Under the pieces are notes generated by a model. That model saw only the letters and a list, made by a program, of their open reading frames with translations. It was not told the origin of the DNA and searched no databases. Positions 1 through 12,285 of a stretch of 64,000 nucleotides of DNA are shown piece after piece; within the stretch, counting starts at the first letter, position 1, and each line of letters opens with the position of its first letter. The stretch spans positions 496,001 to 560,000 of the forward strand of contig JAACJO010000003.1 of assembly GCA_013368445.1 (NCBI GenBank), read 5' to 3'. This DNA comes from Leucocoprinus leucothites. Its lineage: Eukaryota; Basidiomycota; Agaricomycetes; Agaricales; Agaricaceae. The position numbers and the translations under genes were made by a program.

Positions 1-1313
1 TATTCGCGGAAAACGCATACTGACCCGCGTTATGTCAGGTGTCCAACGAGCATCCTGGAAAGCTCTCTATGACGTACGAGTGGACATGCATGCCAAAGAG
101 AAACCAGTTGAGTTGACCTACAAAGCATCTATTATCCAAAATACGGGTGAAGTGCGAATCATTCCCATGATTACTGGATAACTTGGCTGAAGAATGTTCT
201 AGGACTGGAAGGATGTGGAATTAACGCTCGAAACGGCCGAACCGACTTTTGGTATTGGCATCCCACATCTCCCTACCTGGACAGTATCTGTTTTTAGGCC
301 AACTCCGCAGCCTCTGCGCTTAGCTAAGAGTCGAAGTCACTCACTCCGTGGAACAGCGGCATTGCTTGGCTCTGATTCACCTGTTCGCGCTCAGCTTGTC
401 ATGCAAGAGTCGGATTTTAGAGAACCTAGCATGGCTCAGATGGAAGCTAGCGTTGGCTCCAAAGGCAACATCACAGCAACCTTCGTCGTTCCAGGAAAGA
501 TATCAATTCCTTCGGATGGCGGTACTCATAGCGTGACAATTGTCAAATTGGACTTGAGCGCCAAGATGCGCTGGATCACCGTACCCAAACAGGAAGCGAA
601 AACTCACCTGAGTGTGAGTCTCTTGTGTCTAATCTGCCTTTCAAACTAAGTAATGTTGGTCCCCTTGCTCCTTTCAGGCAAAAATCAAAAACGCATCCGA
701 GTATACTCTGCTCGGCGGTCAAGCGAGTATATATGTCGATGGAAGTTTCATTGCTCGAACGGGAATACCTGCGGTCAGCCCAGAAGAAACCTTTGATTGT
801 CCTTTGGGGTTTGTCCGGTCAACGTTCACACTCTCACTCAAACTAACTTTCGCGCCTTTCTCCAGCCTTGACCCCTCTGTACGCATCACCTATCATCCAC
901 GGAGCAAAAAGACAACGCGTACAGGGTTTTATAACAAGATTACAACCCACGTCTATATCCAACGCATCACGGTGTTCAATTCAAAAACACACGCTATTGA
1001 TGATCTGAAGGTAACCGACCAATTTCCCGTCTCGGATGACTCCTCGATTACTGTCAAGCAAATCAGTCCTGCACTTGGCGACGTCCTTAAAGAAGCGACT
1101 TCTGGAGAGTTCAAGATACCTGATAAATTAAAAGTCTCTTCCGGCATCTTTGCACAGTGGAACGGAGCGGATGAGCCCGATGTCAACGTTGAGTTGCTCG
1201 GAAAGGATGGGAAATTTGATTGGGTCTGTGCTGTTCCAGCTCAGGGCAAGGTTGACCTGTTGATGCAGTACGAGGTGGCTGCCCCACCCCGCACTCATAT
1301 TACTGGACTTTGA
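1..1313 (+). CDS. DUF4139 domain protein, 3' part (partial)
   Basis: C-terminal part of a DUF4139 (mucoidy-inhibitor-A-like) protein whose start lies left of the window. Reading in frame 2 from the edge gives the family block ASWKALYDVRVDM, followed by a TGE segment and a conserved stretch VELTLETAEP. Inferred introns are 152-202, 614-677 and 809-865; all are GT-AG and keep the frame. The last exon (866-1313) holds the beta-rich C-terminal half. An acceptor-like TCAG near 38 means the first exon could begin there. The biochemical role of the family is not established in fungi. The family is well supported; the 5' end is absent. Confidence 0.82.
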
Positions 1314-2575
1314 GTCCCGTTGACATGTTGTATGTTACATGTATGATATAGTTTCCAATTGTATCTGCCTCGATGGCTACTGACAGCTCTAAGTAGTACT
1401 TTACGAATTGTTACGTGAGTTCAGACTAGGGGCGAACTCGCATTGCCGGATCGGACAATAAGCGCCTTAAGCTGCTTCTATGGACACATGTTGGGAGCAC
1501 GAGCTGAGCGTTACGACAAGTTGATTGTTTCCGCAGCGTTTAATAGGGTGAACTTTGGCTCATACCGTTGCCGTCTTCCGCCATGACGTCAGGAATATAT
1601 TTGGCTCACACTGATCGGGAGATAGTCCAAAATAGCAAGGATTGATTCCTGAGTCGAACTTCCCCATGTTCGGCCAACCCATAGATTGAGTTCAGCTCTG
1701 CTCCTGGCTGTCATCGGGTAGTAGCGGCGGGTCTGTCAACTATTGGGTTCCAACCAGGAACCCAATGAATTGACGGAATGAATACAAAAAGTGGTATATT
1801 TACTGTCTGGTTAATTGAGTCTTTACGAGAAACGACAGCGTGCCGTTGCAAACTTGTTTCATCATCAAAGAGGAAAGTGAACCAAATGAATACACTATAC
1901 ACACGATGTCATAGCCCAAAGCCCAGGTGATTGGGCTGATAGCGTTGATGTGGTGCTCCGACCAAATGGAATTCATTCCGAGGAGCTTTGATTGCTCCGT
2001 ACCAATCTTCATGCATTTGTTGCTAAGGGCCAGCATACTTAGGTGGAACCATCACGGCCAAAATGCCAGATGCTGAGGTGGATCGAGGTCTGCCGTGCGT
2101 GTGTGCATTCAGCGCGTAATCCGTCTAGATATGCGGCTCGAATAACCGAGGGTCGGATCTTTGCGAAATCATCTTCCGTTCATGGATCGAAGGCAGAAGA
2201 CGAAGGTTATTTTTTTAGATGACTAACATAATAGTAGTATTACACGAGCCTGTGCGGTCGTATAACAGTAAAAATAGTAGCATCTAGGAGTAGAAGGCCA
2301 AGGGTTGGGCACGGGTAAAATCTGTTTCAATCGAATAATTATAGCTAGGGTATTCTGAGAAAGTTCAAAACAGCCAGCAGAAGAACAGACGTAATATGTT
2401 ACAATGGGTGTCGAAGGAGACTTAGGCTACACAAAGGGTTGAGATTTCAATCGGGAAAGCGGAACAGTGCATGAGATCGTGACATAAGAAAGCGTTGGGA
2501 ACGGCTGTCACCGATTCATTATCGTTCAATCATCTTGAATAACAAGACAAACAAGGACTCACCATTATATAGACA
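1314..2575. other. intergenic, no gene seen
   Basis: Only short open frames in conflicting phases occur here, without splice-consistent continuity or a recognisable domain. It separates the DUF4139 gene from the 3' end of the convergent F-box-like gene. Confidence 0.5.
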
Positions 2576-3811
2576 TTATGTTTCTCTCCACAGTAGCTCA
2601 CAACTTGCGTCATTGTCCATCCGGCACACACCGTCCACGACACTCACGACCGTTCTGTCGAAGTTATGGACGAAGACAACGCGGGAAACTGAGGGCGTAT
2701 ACAGCCTCATCTCGCTTGCTAGTGCGCGGAATGCGGGTGGGGATGAAGGGGGTGGAATCCAGTCCGAGACTTCGACCTCTACACATTGGATCCGAGGAAG
2801 TCGCATCAAAAGTCCATAAAACTGCAGGCGCTATAGATATATGCGAAAGAGGAGTTAGCAAGGCCCAAAGTGCCTTTTATGATAATAGTAATCACCGCTC
2901 ACCTCTCTTCCTGAAATAGGCAAAACAAGCGTGCCAAGGTACCTCAGCTCCGAAGAGGTGGCTCTCGAAGCTACGATTGAAGACAGAAGTTCCATCGAAA
3001 AGGAAGTCGTGTATTCCGAATCCGCAATATCTAGAGCGCGTAATGAGCGCGACGACTGGCGAACCTTCGTCAGGAGCTCCGTCAATTCGGTTCGTTTCTC
3101 GTCCACTCGAGTGCGAGAGAAGCAAGTCTTCAGACGCGTAATTGGCCTCCCAGGTGTAATAGCGATGGCCGCCTCAGAGAACGTACACTCGAGTGTAGAG
3201 AGGTGAGGAAATGCTGCAGAAGAGAGGGAGGGCGGGCGATTTGATGGAGTCCCCTCTGATGCCGGGGTGGAAGCATTGCCGGAATCAATGTAGTCTAGAA
3301 GGTACAGGTCATCGAGGTCAGTTTGCTTGTTAAGAAAGGAAATAAGATGATTGTCCCAGTTGAGGTCGCAATGAAAGCCTCTGAGCTGAAAGGTGCACTT
3401 GCTCAACGCCCACGCAGCATCTGCATTGGTGCTATTGGCAATGTGAATATTGAGATACTGGAGGTTAATTGTTTGCTCCAAAGCCCGTGCAACACAGCTC
3501 CAATAGTTATGGGGCAGCTCTTGGGGAGGTTCTGACTCTTCGTCGCTGCTCCCAGATTCTTCCAGGCTTGAGTCCACCTCTGCAGCCGTGTAGATTGTGA
3601 GAGCATCTACCAAAGCCGCGATCCGGGCAGTGTATGAAAGCGTGCGACATAGAAGGAGAGTCTCCTGGACGTTGCGCATGTACAGCGTGTTGTATAGAGC
3701 ACGCTCAGCGAATGTGCGAAAGCCTTGGCTAACCTGGCACAACCTGGCGAGATCATTACGACTCCCGATTTCGCTCACAACATTGCGGCATATTTCCAGT
3801 GTCAGCGCCAT
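2576..3811 (-). CDS. F-box-like / LRR-type protein, two exons
   Basis: Predicted 387-residue protein from two exons, 3811-2903 and 2830-2576. The 72-nt intron has donor GTGAGC and acceptor CTATAG and is in phase 0. The ATG at 3811 gives an N-terminus with an F-box-like core (LEICRNVVSEI, then ARLCQVSQGFRTFAE, then ALYNTLY), as in the many Agaricomycete F-box proteins. An acidic serine-rich insert (DSSLEESGSSDEES) lies near residue 105. The rest has leucine-periodic segments like degenerate LRRs. F-box proteins usually bind SKP1 and recruit substrates to SCF ubiquitin ligases; no substrate can be inferred here. The N-terminal F-box is divergent, so the assignment rests partly on overall style. 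Confidence 0.7.
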
Positions 3812-5566
3812 AGACACCCGGGCATATCCTACACTAGATATAAGGGTGGGCGGGTATATCGTGCAGATATCAAGGTACTCACCTCTTCCTCTCCGGACTC
3901 CCCACTTTTTGTGTGTTATTGGTCGCCGTTGTTGATGCTATTTGAGAGGAATAGGGTTAAATTAAGCTTTGGAACGCTCATTAGCGGACATCAAAATACC
4001 TCAAGCGGCGACTTTTAAGGAGAGACAAAAGCGGTCAGTCAAGCCGTCGGCCTATGACGAATAGAACGCCCTAATAAAGAGAGACTGCAAAGGATCGAGG
4101 ACAAATAGGCGACTTGCTTCCATGAAGGTCTATTTATGTAGGCAAGTGAATCGTGGAAATCTTGGCGGGGGCATTTCGGGATCAGGGGGTGATCTCCGGG
4201 TCAGGTCAGCAAAGCAATCCGTTCCCAGCGTTTGGTTTAACCTTGGTTGTTCGCTCGCTGCTCTCACAAGAAATCTACGTCGCAGTGAATTCCGCCCTGA
4301 ATGTACCAAAAATTACAGGGTGCACCTTGGTTACTCGTAATCCCACGTGGCAGCCACGCGCAGTTTCCTGGCTCGCGTGGTTTGCTGCTCGGGATCCTCG
4401 GGAGGCAACGCAAAAGGCGCACTTGTCTAAAAGTTGTGATGGCGACGACCCAAGCTAAGTGGTTGACGACCCTCAAAAGTAATCACCTAAATGAAAAAAT
4501 AGTCTTGGGCTTCCCACAGCCAGGCCCTGGATCAATAATGAAATCAGACATTCCGTGACTCCAAATGTACACGACAACCAACCCACATATTTGACATGTT
4601 GATGGGAAAAGAGGCTTGCGGGTTCTCGCACTCGTTTTCCAGCCTAGAAGTGTCTCCCTCGCCCTGCCTTTGACACTGAAAGGGAAGCTATCGGGACAAC
4701 TGTCGTACACCGATTCATCAAAAACCATTCCGTGTTCCGGATCGGGTATGACCAACGTTCACTCACGGAAAACTTGTTTACGGCGGGCGCACCGCACGTT
4801 TGGAAGGCCGACTTACCCACCACCGAAGGGAGCTTTGCTGCGTTCAAAAATATACTTCTTCCGGTATTGATCCAAGTGGCACCAATTCTCAGGCATCTCC
4901 AGAACTACAGGTTCTTGATCAAGGAAAGGAGGGCCATTGGAACAAAATCTGGGGAGCGAATCTGAGAGGCTTCTGCCGTTACCGTGTCTGGAAACCGGCG
5001 CACCCGCTTACGCACAGTATCTAAGTTGAAGTTACGCATCCAGGAATATTAAACGGCAGTCGAAGTCTGGTTTCTATTTGCTCGAGCTTCTTTGCCCAGC
5101 AGGTCAAACAAAGTAAAAAATGACGAAGCGAACAACCGTCTTAGCTTTGGAATAACGATAGGTGGCAGATGCTATAATCGTTTCCGATTTTCTACTTGAC
5201 GAGATGTTCAACGATGGAAGGACGGCATTAAAAGCTAAGCGGCAAGTCATTCCGTGATCAACGTAGGGAAATTAGCCTTCCGGGTCAGCTTCGGAAGTCT
5301 ACTTTTCCTCGAGCTGACATTGTATGTGACTTCAAGAATCCACAGATAGGAAAAATGATGACAGAAGCTTCTCATACGTCAGAGGAAGGGCAAGGTGTGA
5401 GCCGGACGAATCGCGGTTGTGTTCTTTCACCGGTGAATTTGAGGGTATCTTATAAATGACTGGTGTTACAACAATGGGTAAAATGCGACTGGACGAGGGG
5501 AAAGAGATATTCCAAGATTCATTACAAACTCACGATTCGAAAGGACCTCGGACTCACATGGGGAGA
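3812..5566. other. intergenic, no gene seen
   Basis: Several short open frames overlap in both strands around 4.1-5.0 kb, but none joins across introns into a convincing protein and no domain is recognised. The region holds the promoter of the leftward F-box gene and the 3' flank of the AP-2 sigma gene. Confidence 0.45.
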
Positions 5567-6253
5567 CTACTCCAGCTTCTCAAGCTCATCCAAACGCGAC
5601 AATACTACGTCTTTGCTTGTCTCCTCAATCTCTCCGGCCAAGAAGATCTCATCTAGAATCGCATAGACCTAGAGCACAAGGGTTAAGGGCGATCATAGTA
5701 TAGTATAAAGTCATACCTTGTAGAAATTGAAGACAAGGTCAAGTTCACAGACGTTGTCGAAGAAAGAATCTGAATGACATGAGCTGTTTACACAAGCGTG
5801 AACGCCAGGTGTAACGCACCGAGAACTTCCACGAATAGATGTATTGCTTCAAGGTAGGCTAACTCATTGTCGTTCGCGTCCACACAAACACAGAAAAAGA
5901 GTCCTGCATAGCGGCGATACACAACTTTGTAGTTGCGGAACTATCGAATAGATCAACAGGAGCTCAGTTGCATAAGTCTGAAGACCAACCTCAACAAAGT
6001 TTGATTGATACTTTTGGTCTCTTGGTGCCACTAAGCGATGAACCTCACCACGCAATCTCACCTAAAGGCCATGATGAGTACTAGCCCATCCCTGAAATGG
6101 TGATGTAGTTTACCTTTTCATCGTCATCATAAGGAACATACCACTTGGACAGCCGAGTTTTTCCTTGCCTGTTCTATATCCAGCTAGATGAGCTTCAACT
6201 GCGCAAGAGACATAATCATAGGAGCTCACCTGCACCAAGATAAATCTGATCAT
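5567..6253 (-). CDS. APS2: AP-2 complex subunit sigma (clathrin adaptor small chain)
   Basis: Complete 143-residue small adaptin from six exons: 6253-6230, 6173-6114, 6061-5990, 5940-5820, 5769-5717 and 5668-5567. The exon total is 432 nt, exactly 144 codons with the stop. It starts MIRFILVQ and continues through [56 protein letters not shown] and [13 protein letters not shown], all hallmarks of sigma-2 adaptin and at the family's usual length. It forms part of the AP-2 core that binds dileucine cargo signals at the plasma membrane in clathrin-mediated endocytosis. The splice sites are standard and no lesion is seen. Sigma-1 is the only realistic alternative; the [16 protein letters not shown] context favours sigma-2. 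Confidence 0.95.
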
Positions 6254-8695
6254 AGTCGTCGAGGACGAGCAGTGCAGTCTGAAGTGACCCGTATTTGGCA
6301 AGGTCGTGGGAATTAAACAGCCATGGCGGATATAAGTAAAACGACGCACAGGCCCTGAATGCAACAGAAATCACTCCAAGTGTTTCCATGTTACAAAATT
6401 TGTTCAACAATGGCGTAATTTCTTCTCCCGAGATGTTCAACGCATCAAAACTTCTCTATACCTCGGAGGCCAAACTCCGCTTCTGTCCCTGAAGGCTGGC
6501 ACCGGAAACAGATCCACAAGAACTTAACTAAAACTCAACCTGAAAGAAAATCACGGAAGAACTAAAAGTGTGCATTCTTTGTTTATGCAGTGCTCAGGAT
6601 CAGGCCTTCGCCGAGGAATCCTATGGCACCCAGGGCCTCATTTTCTCAGCTGGATCTCAGGATTGAAATCCTCCGAGTGCTCGGAGCCTTTTACTTTCCC
6701 CAATCACTCACACCGCGTCCTTCAAAACCGTCCTTGTGCTCACGTACATTCTCCAAGCCCCACGCAGGCCCGGGCCCGGTTGAAAGGAAAGCACTAAATT
6801 ACCAGCCTCTGGTGTTCAAGCACTTGGCACTCCACCCTTGCCGCGCCGGCTTGTCTACCGGAATATACATCATTTTTATGAGCTCGGGTTCCCGCCCATA
6901 ACCGCCCAGAAATGACAATACGATTAATTTTGGTCCCCATGGTTCATCGTCTCACACGCAATGTGAACCGCCATTTCCCTAAATCGGCAAACTGTCGGCT
7001 GTCCAATTCAACCGACGTTCATATTACAGTATCACGCACCCTTATAACAAAAGAAATTCCTGATTCTCCCTTGTACTCCACGGATCTCGACGGCCCGGGT
7101 CACTGAAACTCCAAAAAGCCGACCTTCGATTCAATGCAAGCTGCTTGGACTTCTTGATTTTTCGGAAGGAGTTCTGGGTACCCTTTCCGCCTGGCTCAAC
7201 GGTCAGTCTTGACAAACGCCACAATCCTTGAACCACAATTCTTTCCATGATGATCGCTGGTCGATCCGAACCTTTGGACCCAGGTCAACTCCGCGAACCA
7301 GGCTTCGAAACCTATCTGGGAATATTTTTCTTTTTTCTTCCTTCCTGTAAGCCTATTGTCCTATTTTCATCCCGTCATCCCTGAGATCGAGACAAGTTTG
7401 CTTTGGTGACAGACGACAGGCAAAAAAGACCCGGATACAAGGTGATCGGTACAGCTCACACAAGTGACACAATCACGCGCTAGGTAATGCTTCAGGCTCC
7501 CCAGTCCACCAAAAAGTCAAAAAAAGGCCGACCCGACTAACACGTATCATACTGGAAAAAGGCAGGCAAACTGGTAAGCAACATTAGAACATTTTGCAGC
7601 TGACTTCCTTTTACCTCCCTTTCTACTCGTCGTGCCTCGCCCTCTATTCAAAGAAGAACAAGACCCGAGCCGTAACATTGACGAGCTATCGATTGTTTAA
7701 ACAAGAGAATTTAGTTCCAGGTCTCTAACGTACCGAAAACAGCCAACGAAGGCCCGAGGCGTGGCAGGGTTATCGATAATGTAGTGCTCGAAAATAATAT
7801 TCCGCTCGCGACTCGTGCTCTTGATCCATTGCGAGCGGAAATAACACCTTGCCCACTCAATTTCCAAGACCTAGACCGCAGATATCAGTGATCGCCGGGG
7901 GCCATATGTCAAAGCCGCTTTGATTTTCAGGCTGATTCCAATGAGCTAAGCCGTACGTTAGCTCGTTGCAATGGAAGGCGCTCAATACAGTCGCGATCCA
8001 CTTGACGAAAAAATACATTGAAATATCGGCTTCATGTAATCCTTCGCCCAACCCTTCAATCTTGTAAATGTTGCGTAATTCGTGAAGAGAGTTAAAAACT
8101 TAAGCGGCGGGACGCATTGAAGAGAAAACAAGCTCACTAACCTGAGATCTAAGACATGAGTCAGATCCGCGATATCAGTTTTGTAACTACTGCCCACCAA
8201 ATTTCGTCCCCATGGTGAGTATGAACCCATTCGGTTTAGAGTTCTCAGCCCGCTCCAGTGAAGACCCCCACCATCTGTATACTTTCCTGATATTGCATAA
8301 ACTCGAATGTAATTTGCTGCTAAAATTAGTAAGGAATACCGTCAAGCTCAAAAGCGATGTTGTCAAACAGGTCCTAGAGCATACCAAGCTCAACATATGC
8401 AACCCAAGGAATTACACCCAGACTTAGCGACTGTGTTGAAACAGGTAGGCTAACCACTTTACACTCCGCAGAAATAGATGAAAGAGAGGAAATTTATTCA
8501 TTACAGCTTGGTAACTTCACATCTATGCAATTCAGATTATTGTATAAAGTTCAAAAGAAAAAGGAAAGAAAGAAAAAGACGTCAAACGTCCATACAAGAC
8601 ATATGTTGGTATACGAAAGAGAAGTCAAGCACCAAAAAAAATGGTATCAAATGGGGCTAAAAATCGTCCAAAAACGAACCATCATGTCCATCAAA
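6254..8695. other. long intergenic stretch, mostly without recognisable genes
   Basis: No known family was identified in these 2.4 kb. The only part with gene-like structure is 7,860-8,420 on the minus strand (listed separately). The remainder holds short conflicting open frames and probably the AP-2 sigma promoter. Confidence 0.45.
7860..8420 (-). pseudogene. possible unrecognised multi-exon gene or gene relic
   Basis: On the minus strand, two stretches read like exons. One includes YIRVYAISGKYTDGGG and then SSYKTDIADLTHVLDLR, ending at a GTTAGT donor-like site. After an intron-sized gap with an acceptor-like ACAAG, a second reads IEGLGEGLHEADISMYFF and ends with a stop near 7,860. No upstream start is convincing and no family is recognised. 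It may be a small lineage-specific gene, a decayed gene or chance. Confidence 0.2.
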
Positions 8696-11600
8696 CTACT
8701 CTCCAGCAAACAACCTAACAACCATATACGTCGCCGACCCCACAAACCTCACAACTAAGCAAACAAAAAAGCACACACGTCCCATTAGCATCTCAACTCC
8801 AACCCCAAGCAATGAAACGATAAACCACTCACAAGCAAGTCCAGCCACCGAAAACAACAAAAACGCCATATACCCATTCACAGCACTATTCGGCGTCCCA
8901 TTATTATTCGTAGCAGTGATAATAGCAGCCAACAACGCATTGCTCAACGTCCACGCCAACAACACACTAAACACAACCCCACACATCATCAAAATCACAA
9001 TTCACAAACCAATAAAAGGATTGAAAACGCACTTGGTTCTGAAAGACCGATAATAATCCTCCTGCAACGTCCCCTGATCCGGCTTACCCTCCTCTTTCGG
9101 CGCCTTCGTATTAAGCACATGTAAAGCATCCTCATACAACGCATTGATATCCTTCTCATGCGTCGGGACATTCACCTCGACTTCTTTTTTGTCACCTGAG
9201 GATTTGACAACACCGAGATCGGAAGAAACTTTATTGTCGCCTTTGGTTCCCCAAGATACATCGTGTACGTTTGCGAACTATTTAGACGTGAGTGAGAGGT
9301 GAGTAGAAGAGAGAGGAGGGAGAAGGAAAGAGACGTACGGCATAAACGTTGAGTACTGCAATATACGAAGGCGCCATAAGCAAGTATTGGACAAAAGACG
9401 TAATCATATGCCAAGGCTCAAACTACCCCAACCACATCAGCCAAATACAAAAATAAAGCAAAAGGAGAGAACACTCACGAAAATCAGAGAAGCAAGAATA
9501 TACAACCCCAACGTCGCCAACAACGAAAGCACAATATTCCTAAATATCGAATTCGAAAACACATCTCCAAGCGTCAACGGTCCAGTATCCTTCGCCACAT
9601 TCTCAATCCCCTTGAACGCCAACACAAACGCCACAGCCTATAACAATCACAAATCAGTACTCACTCTCAAGGCGTCTGTAATGATACACGCACCGTCATG
9701 TACATAGTAATCACCCCAAACCCAACAATCGCAATCGTATACCCCCATTTACTCCCCTGCGGCCTATTCCCAAGCGAAAGAATGAAACACGCAATCAACA
9801 GACCTAAATAAAAGTAATTGATAATCCTCGTCACTATTCCTATCGCATTTCCCGTGACAAGGATCGTCAAAGCCGAGGATAGGATCGAGAATGCAATGTA
9901 ATAATTGGCCTGTTCCCCAGGAGATTGGAGCGCAGGGAGAGTTAACGATGAGAAACACGCATGCAAGACAATCAGAATATAGAACGCACCAAAGCAAACC
10001 ACGAAAAAATCAGATTAAACAACTGATAGACCATCTCCACATGAATCCAAAACTTTCGCATAAAACTATGCGACGACCGATATATGTAGTAGAAATGGAT
10101 GGTACTGTGTACCGCCGCGAAGAATGAACCATTCAGCCAGCGTCGACGCTGTGAGATTAGTTCTGGTACCTAATCACGTGTCAACGACGCGTTAAAGAGG
10201 AGCAGGAATAGATACTTACTTGGTCTGGAACGTCAGTGATGGCATATGAGGATTTAACGTAGTGCAGAATCCATGATCCACCGCGCTTCGATACGAGTTC
10301 CCAGCATAGAATCTAACCCATCGTGTCAGAATTCCACAACAGACCAGGAGAATAACATATACTCACTCGATCTTCTGCAAGGTACATATTGGCAGTGAAA
10401 ATATCCGCGCCCGCGCCATGCTACACAACGTCGTCAGTTGAGATTTTATGTAGTATCATGGTGACTCACCATCTTCTCGCCCAAGAAGTACTTCTGCAAC
10501 GGTCCCTCTCCTGTCGGATCATTCTGCAACGCGATATACCTATACGCACTAAATGCACCAGGTAACACCGTGATATACCCAAACACCGACTCCCTAACAA
10601 ACGCCCGAAATTAGCTTTAATCCTGCATTCCCCTCATCCTAAAAAAACACTCACAGAGGCTTATCCAAAATATTACTCATCTTATACTCGAAATTCTGTG
10701 CCGCCACCAAAGGATTCAACAGATTCCTCAAATACTTTCCCTTGAGCGCAACAATCTCCCCACACGCACCCCCGACATTCGAATTAATATCAAACGCCTT
10801 CCATAGGTGATATACGCTCGTCGGACCGGGTTGGGTGCCTACGTCGAGGAGAACACAGACATTGGGTTGGAGTATAGGTCCGAAGGCGTTGAAGAACCAG
10901 CGGTGGGAGTTGATTTTCTTTTGGTTTTGTTCTTTGAGGCAGAAGATGACTTGGACAGGGACGACGCCTCTTGTATGGTCTTCGATTTTGAGGGAGGGGG
11001 TTATGGATACTGTGGGTGGTGAAGGAGAGGTGAGAGGTGGTCAAAGAGGGAGAGGGGGGAACTGACCTTGTGTAGTGTATTCGTAGACGTGGGCCGTGAC
11101 TGGTTTATCGTCGATTTGGTTCTATCAAACACGCATCAAAAGCTGTTTCGAGAGAGAAAACATAGGTTGACTCCGTACCTTTGCAACACCCTCTTGATAC
11201 GCACCCATGGCAGCAATAACACTCAACGTCCTCGAATTAATCTTCTTCCTTCCATCACTAACAATACACACCACGACCTTCTTCCACCCATCCTTTCCCC
11301 ACGTCTTACTCCTATCCCTCTTACACAAATGTGCAATATTCTTCACCACACCATGAAACGTCCTCGTAAACAACTCTTCATCCTCATTATACATCGTCAT
11401 AACGATAAACAACTCCGTTCGACGTGGAGGATCGTGTAAAACCTGCCGTAATGTAAACCCTGTGTCTTTAAAATCGTTTGGATCACAGGTAGCAGCTGAG
11501 TATCGCATATGTGTGAATTCTCGATCGGTTTTGTTGCCGCATCGTTCGAGGAGTTTTTGAGGGACTGGGTTGTCGAGGACAAAGTTCCCGTGGAAGAGTC

Positions 11601-12285
11601 TAAAAAATTAGAATTAACATCATTTTTATGAGCACTTGATGAGGATCACTTACTCTACCCTCTTGATCGTCTTATAGCGCCGGGGCACACGCTGTGGTAT
11701 ATGGCCATACCTAATATTCGAGTCTGGGCCTCCATCCTCACGGTACTCCCCAGGCATAGGCCTATTAACCCATTGGAATGACCCTTGAGAAGGATCACGC
11801 CTCAGCAATGGCATATCACCCGCATCATTGTCATGTTCCGCATAATCATCATAACGATTATTGTGCTGGAACGACGACATGGGTGAAACTGACGGCGGTG
11901 GACCTGGAGCTTGGAACGGTGGGTTCAACATTGAACCTCCTGGAGGAGGCGGGGGTGAGTGCGCCAGGGTGGGCGGGGAATGAGGATGAATGGGTGGCGT
12001 AGGTGCGTGGATGGGCGGTGCTTGTCCACCATAAGGGTCTGCATAGTGCACGTTGGCTCCAGGAGGTGGAGGGGGAGGTGAAGAGTACGGATTATGCGGA
12101 GGAGGATTAAACGGATCTGTGTGTTGTTGCTGATCAAACTGGTCATAAGGATTGGGTGCAACAGTATACGGAGGGTATCCATCGTTATAATGGCGTCTCT
12201 GGGCCTCGTCGGCCTACACATTCAATAAATTAGCTCAACTCTTATTCGGTTTAAAGTTCAACAATACCTCTGGGTAATACGACAT
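8696..12285 (-). CDS. chitin synthase (class I-III type), with one apparent frameshift
   Basis: Processive membrane glycosyltransferase making chitin from UDP-GlcNAc at the plasma membrane. Thirteen exons: 12285-12268, 12213-11654, 11599-11179, 11121-11067, 11009-10655, 10593-10470, 10420-10367, 10312-10220, 10169-9694, 9637-9479, 9422-9339, 9277-9033, 8966-8696. A Pro/His-rich disordered N-terminus (about 200 residues) precedes the chitin synthase N-terminal block and the GT2 core with [33 protein letters not shown], the AEDR motif and the product-site motif QRRRWLNGS. Several C-terminal membrane spans follow, down to VVRLFAGE. Exons total 2,915 nt, one short of a multiple of three: the frame breaks in the first span after SWFAL, near 9,989, where GG should be GGG. 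With that base the protein is 971 residues, typical of the class. It is probably functional. Confidence 0.93.

Noticed and set aside
4122..5024. Cluster of 70-100-codon frames on both strands
   Set aside because: Mutually overlapping in different phases with no family resemblance; typical of non-coding GC-balanced DNA.
10807..11065. Plus-strand open frames across the chitin synthase gene
   Set aside because: Antisense shadows of conserved chitin synthase exons 4 and 5.
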